Assembly: GCF_014023275.1 (NCBI RefSeq)
Contig: NZ_CP054698.1
Span: forward strand, 7,091,001-7,155,000
Direction: 5' to 3'
DNA: 64,000 bases
From: Nostoc edaphicum CCNP1411
GTDB taxonomy: Bacteria > Cyanobacteriota > Cyanobacteriia > Cyanobacteriales > Nostocaceae
The position numbers were made by a program, and so were the translations under genes. The notes beneath the pieces were generated by a model. The model searched no databases. It was not told the origin of the DNA and saw only the letters and a program-made list of their open reading frames with translations. Shown in pieces: positions 25,664-34,900 of the stretch (the stretch's first letter is position 1; each line of letters opens with the position of its first letter).

Positions 25664-26251
25664 ATGAATCAAGTTCGACTCCCTAAATTTAGCATCGCTG
25701 TGATTGGTTTGGTAGTTGCAAGCGTATTTCATGCTACTCCCGTGCTGGGAGCGATTCTAACTAGACAAGAATTTTCAGGTGATTTTACCTTAGTCGATGC
25801 TACTACCCCATTCCTTACGAACTCTTTGCCAGAAGAGGGCGAATATTCTGGATTCGTGGTTTACTCAGAGGATGGGACTTTGAGCGATTGGGAGCTATCC
25901 GTCAACAATCTAGACCTGAATTTGAATCCAGGATCTACTAATGGCGGTAACTTAACCCCAGATGTTGATTTTGAGCTTGATTCTGGGTCGAATTGGAATT
26001 TAGTAGTTGATTTTGGCATTGCTTTTGATGCTCCTAGATATACCTTAGAAAGAACTTCAAGCTCTGAAATTATCTTGACGGGTGAAGTGGGACGGGCAGG
26101 AACATACATCTATCAAGATTCTGCTGCCAAGATTACCCTGAGTTCTTCATCTACATCAGTACCAGAACCTACTTCCCTACTAGGTCTATTGTTTGCAGTT
26201 GGTGCAATTGCTGTCTCTAAAAAAGCTGGGGAGACGAAATCTGAAGTATGA
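25664..26251 (+). CDS. PEP-CTERM sorted secreted protein
   Basis: 195 residues. An N-terminal signal peptide (IAVIGLVVASVFHATPVLGA) leads a beta-rich, Asn/Asp/Ser-rich body. The C-terminus VPEPTSLLGLLFAVGAIAVS plus a charged KKAGETK tail is the PEP-CTERM sorting signal: VPEP motif, helix, basic end. Such proteins are processed by exosortase and shown on the surface or linked to exopolysaccharide. No recognisable body domain; no exosortase in the window. Confidence 0.85.
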   Translation: MNQVRLPKFSIAVIGLVVASVFHATPVLGAILTRQEFSGDFTLVDATTPFLTNSLPEEGEYSGFVVYSEDGTLSDWELSVNNLDLNLNPGSTNGGNLTPDVDFELDSGSNWNLVVDFGIAFDAPRYTLERTSSSEIILTGEVGRAGTYIYQDSAAKITLSSSSTSVPEPTSLLGLLFAVGAIAVSKKAGETKSEV

Positions 26252-26791
26252 ATTACTGAACTTTTTACCAAAGCTTTATCGATCTACACCGCTTTAAGCC
26301 AATCACAGAACACAGACGTACACCCGCTCCTAAAGTTAACCCAAACCTACCACTGTCCCAGATATCCATTCCAGTAAGGCTCACCATCAGCAACGCCAAC
26401 AGCCTCGCCAAGCAGGGAGACTCACTCGCTGTAGAACTGAGCCGCACTTTCAAGCCCCTGGCGTAATTTCAGCTTGAGGATTTTTGGGTATTGTATCTTA
26501 GGAATTAGGTTGCTAGTTTAAATTATTTGCTTTTTCAACTGCTTCCCTTAACTCTTCATGTCTTCGTGGCACTTTCCGCTCGACACAAATCTTTTTATAC
26601 TAGTGGGCAATAACCCACAACTAAAGTTTTTATTAATACTTCTTTCATAAAAGCCTTCTGCCTTCTGCCCTTGTCTTTGTCCAATATCTTTTTCAAGTGG
26701 GTGAACCTATCGGTTAAATTAAGCCTTGGTGTAATTGAAAATATTGTAGAGTACAGAATTGTCCTAAGTATTGCCCAACGTAACTCCCCCT
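26252..26791. other. Intergenic region upstream of the GST gene
   Basis: 540 bases with no supportable gene. I see no repeat or RNA structure that stands out. Confidence 0.4.
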
Positions 26792-27997
26792 ATGACTACT
26801 GCACCATTAAGCTGGCAAGAACTAGAAACTCTCACGGACTATCAAATAGATACCGTTAATGGTCTCACCAACGCTAGAGCCAGGTTGCGCTTGTTTGGTC
26901 AGCCAGAATCTGATGTGCGGGTAACGCTGTACCGCGATAACCACGCCTGGTGTCCTTACTGTCAAAAAGTTTGGTTATGGCTAGAGGAAAAACAGATCCC
27001 CTACCGCATCGAAAAAGTGACAATGTTCTGCTATGGGGAGAAAGAAAGTTGGTACAAACGTAAAGTACCATCAGGAATGCTCCCCGCGATCGAGCTAGAT
27101 GGACGGATTATTAAGGAAAGCGATGACATTTTGATCGCTTTGGAAAAGGTATTTGCTCCATTGAACCAAGGCATGGAAGACCGCACGGTGCTGACTCTAC
27201 GTCAATTAGAACGACTTTTATTTAGAGCCTGGTGCGCTTGGCTGTGTTCAAAAGCTGGTTCCTCTCAACAAGAACAATTCAACCGAGAACAATTTATGGC
27301 CGTGGTGGCTAGGGTAGAGGAGGCTCTGGGTCGCACCCCAAGCCCTTACTTTCTATCGGGCTTCGGCATCGTCGATGTCATTTTTACGCCATATCTTGAA
27401 CGAATGAATGCGAGCCTTTACTACTACAAGGGCTACTCACTGCGGGAGGAAAACCCTCATTTGAGTTCATGGTTTGCCGCAATGGAAAGCCGAACTACCT
27501 ACTGCGGTACCCAGAGCGACTTTCACACCCACGTACATGATTTGCCGCCCCAGATGGGGAGCTGTTGGGAAAACGGCGAAACCCAGATGCTTCTCAATAA
27601 AGTACGGGTGGATAACGGCCCTTGGTTTGGGCTACCAGATGTTACTTATCCAGAACCCGAAAACTCCCGTATGGAAGCTCTTCAACGAACTATCGAACAC
27701 CGCATTAATATTATCCGAGTCAACCCCTTAGATGATAAATTATTTGATCAAGCGCTACGTTGTGCTTTAACACAGATGATGACAGGTGAAGACTGTGTAC
27801 CTCCATCGGGTTCTGATGTCGCTCTCCGATATTTGCGCGATCGCATTAATGTACCACGAGACATGTCTATCTACGCAGCCAAGCGATTGAGGGAATCCCT
27901 GGAACAAACCGCAGCCCTTGCGGGTGATGGGCAGCCAGCCCCCATTCCCACTAAGCATCGAAGAGATCAAGACCCGTCTAACTTTGCCATCAAGTAG
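26792..27997 (+). CDS. Glutathione S-transferase family protein with CPYC motif
   Basis: 401 residues from the ATG at 26792 ([10 protein letters not shown]); a TTG seven codons upstream is possible but less likely. The thioredoxin-fold N-terminal domain (about 40-125) reads [19 protein letters not shown] with a redox CPYC, then the cis-Pro strand [10 protein letters not shown] and the ESDDIL glutathione-binding turn. A helical C-terminal GST domain follows (about 140-260), then a 140-residue extension. It is probably a cytoplasmic glutathione-dependent reductase or dehydrochlorinase-like enzyme; the substrate is unknown. The Cys pair makes it more like omega-class or glutaredoxin-type enzymes than classical GSTs. 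Confidence 0.85.
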   Translation: MTTAPLSWQELETLTDYQIDTVNGLTNARARLRLFGQPESDVRVTLYRDNHAWCPYCQKVWLWLEEKQIPYRIEKVTMFCYGEKESWYKRKVPSGMLPAIELDGRIIKESDDILIALEKVFAPLNQGMEDRTVLTLRQLERLLFRAWCAWLCSKAGSSQQEQFNREQFMAVVARVEEALGRTPSPYFLSGFGIVDVIFTPYLERMNASLYYYKGYSLREENPHLSSWFAAMESRTTYCGTQSDFHTHVHDLPPQMGSCWENGETQMLLNKVRVDNGPWFGLPDVTYPEPENSRMEALQRTIEHRINIIRVNPLDDKLFDQALRCALTQMMTGEDCVPPSGSDVALRYLRDRINVPRDMSIYAAKRLRESLEQTAALAGDGQPAPIPTKHRRDQDPSNFAIK

Positions 27998-28196
27998 GAT
28001 TACCGCAGCCATCCTGGCAAATCGCGCTTCTCTAAAAGTTAACAGTGAACAGTTGTTTTTTTCAAGGGCAAGGCAATAGACGCCACATAAACTTTGCGTG
28101 GTGGCAAGCAGAGGGGCAGAGGTGCCCAGGGGCAGGGGGGAAATTATATGCAGCTTCACAAAGAAACGGTATTACTGAAAAAATAGGAGAAACAGC

Positions 28197-28739
28197 ATGA
28201 ACTATACCGTACAATCTCCGATGAGGATAAACCTCCGCCCTGCCACCTTGGCTGATTTGGATCTGCTGCGACATTGGGATGAGCAACCTCATGTGGTTGA
28301 CTCTGATCCTAACGATGACTGGGGCTGGGAAGTAGAACTCGACCGTGCCCCCGAATGGAGGGAGCAATTGATTGCTGAAATTGATCATCGCCCCATCGGA
28401 TTTATACAGATCATCGATCCAGCACGTGAGGATAGTCACTACTGGGGTGATATTCCGGCGAATCTTCGCGCGATTGATATCTGGATTGGGGAAGAGATTG
28501 ATTTGGGTAAAGGTTATGGAACCCAAATGATGCAGCTTGCACTTACTCGATGTTTTGCTGACCCGAAAGTGACGGCTGTACTCGTCGATCCACTTGCTGG
28601 CAATACCCGTGTTCACCGCTTTTATGAACGTTTTGGTTTCCAATTTGTTGAGTCTCGACGATTTGGTGGCGATGACTGCTTAGTTTATCGCGTGAACCGA
28701 GCAGATTGGCATCATGAAAATGCGATCGCATTGCCGTAG
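28197..28739 (+). CDS. GNAT N-acetyltransferase, AAC(6')-like
   Basis: 180 residues of one GNAT fold. INLRPATLADLDLLRHWDEQPHV starts the domain. WREQLIAEIDHRPIGFIQIIDP and IDIWIGEEIDLGKGYGTQMMQ (the acetyl-CoA pyrophosphate loop, GKGYGT) follow, then VDPLAGNTRVHRFYERFGFQ. The layout resembles aminoglycoside 6'-acetyltransferases, but environmental members often act on other amines, so resistance should not be assumed. It stands alone with repeats and remnants around it. Confidence 0.85.
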   Translation: MNYTVQSPMRINLRPATLADLDLLRHWDEQPHVVDSDPNDDWGWEVELDRAPEWREQLIAEIDHRPIGFIQIIDPAREDSHYWGDIPANLRAIDIWIGEEIDLGKGYGTQMMQLALTRCFADPKVTAVLVDPLAGNTRVHRFYERFGFQFVESRRFGGDDCLVYRVNRADWHHENAIALP

Positions 28740-29235
28740 GGCAGTACCCGAGCCTGACTTCGAGTCTTCAAACAAGCTTGTTAATCAATGCAGGAGCGTC
28801 CTACATCGTTTGTATCCTCAGTACCTTCCCATTTTGGCATGAGACGACGATCCGCATCTATCGTAGACAGAACTCAGCGATAATTCTACCCTGGTTGGTG
28901 ATTGGATTAAACATTGTTTGGATGATCTGGGAGGCTTAGAGTCAAAACTGGACGATGGAAGCCATTTTACTAGCGTTTTCGAGGCTATTAGTTATCTTAA
29001 ATATTTGCAGAAATCATTGTTGTTACATGGCGAGTTAAGTCTGAACATTAATCTCTAAATCGGATGATACCGAAACGAACTCGCTCTTCACCATAAGAAT
29101 TTGACAAATCGTTGTAAGAATCTGGAACAAGTCAAGCATTGAAACTCAGCACAATTGAGATCAAGACAACGAGGTTAATGCTGAGGAAAGCACAATGATA
29201 CTTAAAACACTTCTGAAGAATGGAGATTTAAGGAT
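28740..29235. other. Intergenic region with a membrane-protein remnant
   Basis: A plus-strand frame ending with TAG at about 28938 reads NAGASYIVCILSTFPFWHET, then TIRIYRRQNSAIILPWLVIG, then NIVWMIWEA. It has two hydrophobic stretches but no start of its own. I take it as a possible degraded membrane gene; the remainder shows nothing. Confidence 0.3.
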
Positions 29236-29637
29236 ATGGAGATGAATATTACTTCTGAAGGAAGCAATCCCTCGGTTCTAATTAAGATGGAAGCTGCGAT
29301 TAATGCTCATGACATTGATGCGTTCGTGAACTGCTTTGCGAATGACTTTGTGGGTGAACAGCCAGTACACCCGAAGCGAAACGTCACTGGCGCAGAACAG
29401 GTGCGAAAGAACTGGACTGGTATCTTTGCTCAAGTTCCCGACCTCCAAGCAAAATTAGTTGCCCATACGATCGCTGGTGACATGGGTTGGTCGGAGTGGC
29501 ATTGGCAAGGAAAACATATAAACAGCACAGAATTCAATATGCGAGGCGTTGTCGTTGTTGGACTAAGAGAAAACACGATTGCATGGGCGCGGCTGTACAT
29601 GGAGCCAGTTCAAAGCGGGAGCAATGCGATTTTGTGA
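29236..29637 (+). CDS. SnoaL/NTF2-like protein
   Basis: 133 residues of one NTF2-like cone fold. INAHDIDAFVNCFANDFVGEQP is the opening helix and pocket strand. NVTGAEQVRKNWTGIFAQVPDL and the C-terminal strands WSEWHWQGKH and FNMRGVVVVGLRENTIAWAR follow. Members bind small hydrophobic ligands or act as isomerases or cyclases; no catalytic role can be assigned. No operon partner. Confidence 0.75.
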   Translation: MEMNITSEGSNPSVLIKMEAAINAHDIDAFVNCFANDFVGEQPVHPKRNVTGAEQVRKNWTGIFAQVPDLQAKLVAHTIAGDMGWSEWHWQGKHINSTEFNMRGVVVVGLRENTIAWARLYMEPVQSGSNAIL

Positions 29638-29918
29638 GATCATCATAAAGACAGCAGGGGAGCAGGGAGCAGGAAGCAGGGGGAGGCGAAAAATGCTTTG
29701 AAAAATCTCAAAGTAAGAAAAATTAGAACTTAGATTTTTACTTGGGTTGCCACAATGGAGTGATATCAAGGTTTTCAGCAGCAGATACTGCATTTCTAAC
29801 CTACGCTGGTACGGTTTATACCCCTTCGATTTTTGTAAAGCTATCGTAACATTTATTTATATAAAACAATATTTGCTTACACAAGCAAACTCAAATAAAA
29901 GAGTAGGCAATAAAAGCG

Positions 29919-30116
29919 ATGAATCAACCCATTGAATTATCTTTAGAACAAGAATTTAGCCTTAGAACTTTCTCTGATCAAGTGCAGCAGATGTCCCGTG
30001 AACAAGCTCAAGAGTTTTTGCTGATGCTCTATAAGCAGATGATAGTTAGGGAAGCGACTTACCAAGAATTGCTCAAACATCAGTGGGAAGTTGATTCAGG
30101 TTCAATCTTGGGTTAA
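29919..30116 (+). CDS. nblA: Phycobilisome degradation protein NblA
   Basis: 65 residues, the usual NblA size. ELSLEQEFSLRTFSDQVQQM is the hallmark N-terminal helix; REQAQEFLLMLYKQMIVREA and YQELLKHQW complete the two-helix hairpin. NblA tethers phycobilisome subunits to the Clp protease during nitrogen or sulfur starvation. The gene is alone, followed by the convergent hybrid histidine kinase. No promoter element is identified. It confirms a phycobilisome-bearing host. Confidence 0.93.
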   Translation: MNQPIELSLEQEFSLRTFSDQVQQMSREQAQEFLLMLYKQMIVREATYQELLKHQWEVDSGSILG

Positions 30117-30295
30117 AACAAACCTTGCAAGGTGACTTTGCTCCATCAAACACCTGAAGCTTGTGAGAAATGCGGGCTAAAACTTCTTCTTTCTCCCCTG
30201 CTCCTTTGCTCAAGAGCACCCCTGCGGCCTCAACGATTGTCCCTTTTCTTAGTGCCATTCGATACTGTCCCAAAATCCACGCAGGGGACTCGACT

Positions 30296-31912
30296 TTAAA
30301 TAAAAATATCGATGACAAACTCTGTACCTTTTCCTGGTGCAGAAGAGCAGGTTAAATGACCTCCATGCTGTTTGACTACAATCGAGTAGCTAATCGATAA
30401 TCCCAAACCCGTACCACTGCCCACAGGCTTGGTGGTAAAAAAAGGATTAAATATTCTCTTAAGTATTGATTCACTCATGCCTAGACCATTGTCAGCAATG
30501 CGAATCAGCACTCTATCAGCATCAGCAATTTCAGTGCGAATGCGAATTGTCGGGAGGGAAAATGTTTCACTTGTGATTCCCCAGTCTCCAGCAATACACT
30601 GACTTTTACTGATCATATCGGCTACTTCGACTGCGCTCAGTACAAGTTCGCTCGATGGAACCGCAGTCGTTGGCGCAACCTCTCGCAGAGAAGTAGCTTG
30701 TGGTACTCCTTCGGAGAAGCAAGCTACGCGTAGCGTCCCGTAGGGAAGTGTTCTCATTTCTAAAGCATCAATTGCATTACTTAAGATATTCATAAATACC
30801 TGATTGAGGGCACCGACATAGCAGTTAACCAAAGGCAGTTGACCATATTCTTTAATCACCGCGATCTCTGGATGCTTATCATTAGCTTGGAGTCGGTGTT
30901 GTAAAATTAACAGAGTGCTTTCAATGCCGGAGTGAATGTCTACTGGTTTAATTCCCGCTTCATCTAAGCGGGAGAAGTTACGCAGTGATTCAACAATATG
31001 TTTAATACGCTCAGTTCCAGCTCGCATTGAGTCGAATAGTTTAGGTAAATCCTCCATTAAAAATGGTAAATCAATAGACTCTGCTATAGTTTGGATCGCC
31101 TCCACTGGAGTAGGATAATATTTTTGATAAGTTTTGATGAGTTTTAACAGAGACTGCACATAAGTTTCTGTATGAAACAGGTTGCCATAAATGAAGTTTG
31201 TCGGATTGTTAATTTCGTGAGCAACGCCTGCAACCATTTCTCCCAAAGACGACATTTTTTCTGCTTGAATTAGTTGAGCTTGAGTTTGTTGAAGATGTTG
31301 TAGAGCGAGGCTTAGTTCAGAATTTTTGTTCTCTATTTTGAGGATATTACCGTAGGAACGAAGGGAAGAAATCACTACTGTAATCAGCTTTTGCCGTGTC
31401 AGTTCTGTTTTGAGCCGATAGTCGTTAATATCGTAGTCCAGAATCACCGAGGCTTCCGGCGCTTCTCCAGGCTGACCTGTACGTAAAATAATTCGTACTT
31501 GGTGGTTGTGCAATTCTGTACGAATATACTGAACCACTTGCAATCCAGCATCATCTGTTTCCATAACGACATCCAGCAAAATTAACGCTGTATCGGGATG
31601 TGTCTGGATTAAGTACTTTGCTTCTGTAGCAGAGTGGGCATGGAGAAACGTTAGAGGTTTGCTTTCAAAAATGCAATCTTCGAGTGCCAGAATTGTGGCT
31701 CGATGGACTAATACATCATCATCCACAATCAAGATTTTCCAAAGTGCTACAAGTGTTGGTGGAGAGTTTGGAACCGCTTGGGAACCCCTATCAACTTCAT
31801 TGATTGGTTGTCCGCCATTGTCATCTGCAAAGATAAACGTATCATCGTTGTCTGCAAAGACAAAAAAAGCATCAGTTTCTGAGTTGGAAACCCTTTGATT
31901 TTCGCTGGACAT
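30296..31912 (-). CDS. Receiver-histidine kinase hybrid sensor protein
   Basis: 538 residues without membrane helix. The N-terminal receiver (about 58-185) has pocket DDD and phosphoacceptor Asp near 111 in LILLDVV. A short coiled linker (SLALQHLQQTQAQLIQAEKM) leads to HisKA with the H-box GVAHEINNP (His near 235). HATPase_c shows NAIDAL, DNGLGM, FFTTKPVGSGTGLGLS. Between the N-box and the next strand about 45-60 residues (TLPYGTLRVACFSEGVPQAT..., SSELVLSAVEVADMISK) are encoded by palindromic repeats and are not normal for the domain. It lies 26 bases after the giant kinase gene: one two-gene operon. Confidence 0.92.
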   Translation of the reverse strand: MSSENQRVSNSETDAFFVFADNDDTFIFADDNGGQPINEVDRGSQAVPNSPPTLVALWKILIVDDDVLVHRATILALEDCIFESKPLTFLHAHSATEAKYLIQTHPDTALILLDVVMETDDAGLQVVQYIRTELHNHQVRIILRTGQPGEAPEASVILDYDINDYRLKTELTRQKLITVVISSLRSYGNILKIENKNSELSLALQHLQQTQAQLIQAEKMSSLGEMVAGVAHEINNPTNFIYGNLFHTETYVQSLLKLIKTYQKYYPTPVEAIQTIAESIDLPFLMEDLPKLFDSMRAGTERIKHIVESLRNFSRLDEAGIKPVDIHSGIESTLLILQHRLQANDKHPEIAVIKEYGQLPLVNCYVGALNQVFMNILSNAIDALEMRTLPYGTLRVACFSEGVPQATSLREVAPTTAVPSSELVLSAVEVADMISKSQCIAGDWGITSETFSLPTIRIRTEIADADRVLIRIADNGLGMSESILKRIFNPFFTTKPVGSGTGLGLSISYSIVVKQHGGHLTCSSAPGKGTEFVIDIFI

Positions 31913-31937
31913 ACTCGATTATCCCTAATTCTGGCGT

Positions 31938-34900
31938 TCATGGAGTAACCTGTGGCTCAAGTGGAAGGGTTACTATAAATAGAGTTCCCTTCCCCACTTC
32001 GCTTTGCACATTGATTCTTCCCCGCAATTTTTGGGTGACTAGATTGTAGACAATATGCAATCCTAGTCCTGTTCCACCGCGATGCCTTGCTGTGGTAAAA
32101 AAGGGTTCAAAAATGCGGCTGTGATACTCTTCGGGAACACCACAGCCATCATCACGGTACTGAATGATCGCTCGATCGGCTTGCCTTAACACATGAAGGT
32201 GCATTTCCCCAGCTTCTTCGGGCTGATATGCGTGCATGAGAGAGTTCATCACCAAATTGGTGACAACTTGTGCCAATGCTCCTGGATAAGTGCTAATGGT
32301 TACAGTATCATCACCAGTTACAGTTACCGTATGTAGTGTTTTTCTTAAATTTGGTGCCAAACTAAAAAGCATTTCTTCCAGATAAACTTTAACCCTAATA
32401 GTGCGTCGCTCCAGGTTGGTTTGATCGACAGCAACCTGTTTGAAACTTTGCACCAATTCTGCGGCACTATTAAGGTTTGTCAAAATAATGTCTCCACATT
32501 CTTTAGCAATGTTCAGGTAGTTGGTTAAATCTGCCCGTTTTAGCTGTCCCTGCTCAACTGTTGTGATGAGAGCAGTAGTTTTATCAATTAGGGTTGATAC
32601 CAGTGTGATGCTAGTACCAACAGGGGTATTAACTTCATGAGCAACCCCTGCTACCAAGCTACCTAAAGCAGCCATTTTCTTGGATTCCACAAGCTGATCT
32701 TGAGTCGTTTTGAGTTCTTCTAGCGCTTCGGAAAGTTGTTGAGTGCGATCGCTAACTTTCTGTTCGAGAGTATTGTAGAGATTAGCGTTTTCGATCGAAA
32801 TGGCAGCTTGGGATGATAGAAGCTTGACAATTTCCAACCGATCTGGTGTAAACGCTTCCGTAGCCAGGTTATTTTCTAGATATAAAATTCCCAGTAGTTT
32901 ACCCTGATGCACGATGGGATTACATAGTAGGCTCTTGGGCTGGTGCTTTGTGATATAGAAATCACTCATCAGAGTCATCTCTGTTCTAGCATCAGCGATC
33001 ACAAGGGATTGTAAACTGCGTTTGACAGTGTAAATTAGACTAATAGGAAGATCAAAACTCCGATCAATTGGCAGTGCTAGTCCAATGCTGGGTTCTTGTC
33101 CAAGTTGAGCGATCGCTTCTACTTGCAAATCATTCTCCTGCATTAACATCAGCACACATTTACTGGCTCCAGCATTGGTGATAATTGCATTGAGTAAGTT
33201 AATGAGCAATTTGTCTAAATGAATCTCGCTAGATACGCTCTGAGATGCTTTCAGAACGGTGGTAAAATCTAAGGCTTCAGAGATAGAAGTGCTGCTGGAG
33301 TTAGATGTTTGCGTTGGTTGATGAATCGTGCGGGCAGGTATAGCAATGGTTTCTAAGGGTTGGAGAGTGAATTGCTTTTGTTGCAGAATAGATTGTAGTA
33401 ATTGCGGATAACGTGTTTCCAAGTCATCAATTTTAGCTTTGGCATCCCAACGAGCGTAGCAATAGTAGGCTTCTTGGATGTAGGCTTGAGCCACCTTTTC
33501 TTTACCCAAGTTGAGGTAAAATTTGGCTGCCAACTCATTGCTAAGTGCTTCTTCATTGAGGTAGCCGTTTTCTTTAGCTGCTGTAATGGCGCGATCGTAA
33601 TACTCCATTGCTTGGAGTGTATTTCCCATCACCCGCGCTGTTTCTGCTTCAACTAAATCATACTTGTGCTGGTAATTAACAGTAGCACGAGCAGCCCAAT
33701 AGCCCATGAATTTTTGGTTGATAGCTACTTGATTTAAGCAGCGTTCCTGTTGATTGCGAACTGCTGAAGGCAGCAGCGCTTCGCTATCGCACTCAGAATA
33801 TCTTGCAAGTAAAGACAAAGAGTAGTAAAAGTTATGTACAGCAACAAGTAGTGGGCCAAAGGCTCCATCTACAAACTCAATGGCTTGCTCTGCATTAGTT
33901 ACAGCCTGTTCATAGCTTTCAAATGTATAAAGTATAATTGTTTTAGCTACATAGATAGCAAATAGTGATTGATGATTATGGGTGTTATGAAAATGCAGTA
34001 GCATTTTTGTCTCATCAAAATCACTACCACTCAGGTGAAATTGATCAGAGGTTTCTCCGAGGAAGTTTAAAGTGATTTGCCTCCAAATCTGGGCATAATC
34101 AACACAATGTTTTTGTTTTAAATTTAAAAGTAAATCAGTATATTTTGCTTGCGTTTTCTCAACATAATTTAGAGGTTCTCCAATCAAGAATAAATGTGTA
34201 CACTCAGCCATTATTGAATAGCTAGCGTTTTCCATGTCTCCAACCTCTAGTCCACACTGCATACTTTCTCGTAACAATTTGAGTGTATTTCTACCATGCT
34301 CCTTGCACGCACAAATAAAAGCACCAAAGAGCATATAAATTTTGCAGCTAAATTCTTTGGCATGGTATTGCTCTAAAAGCTTTAGAGATATCTGACCTGA
34401 GTGATAAGCAGCGTCTACATCTTTGATTACAGCACACAGAAATAAGCCATAAATTCCATAGACATAAGCAGCCAATGATGAATGTCCCTGCTCAAGACAA
34501 AGATGAAGCATTGTCAGCGCCACTGACGGAAACATATCCGGTTTGACATGATGAACAGGAGGAGTAATGCTACTCAGCAACCGGAGTGCAGCCAAAGATT
34601 CAGGATTGACCATCTCTGGAATACTAGCCAAACTTGTCAACTCTGGTAGTCGCTCTAAATAATTCTCCTGCTTTACATCAGGTAATATCAACGAAATTTT
34701 TAACTGCTCTAGTGCTTTTAACCCTGTTTCAATAGCTTGAACTTGCCGATCTTGGGCAATATAAATTTGAACTTTTAGCTCATAGGTCTTAATTTTATCC
34801 AACAGATGCGTGGTTTGCTGCAATATCAAGTCTGCGAGACTGATAGCTTGTTCAAAGTGGGTGTTTAAGTATTCTGCTTCTGCGGCTTCCTCATACAGCG

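Noticed and set aside
28081..28195. G-rich tract with GGGGCAG words as a possible G-quadruplex regulator of the GNAT gene
   Set aside because: The same G-rich words are common in repeats of this window (29650, 50450), so no specific role can be supported.
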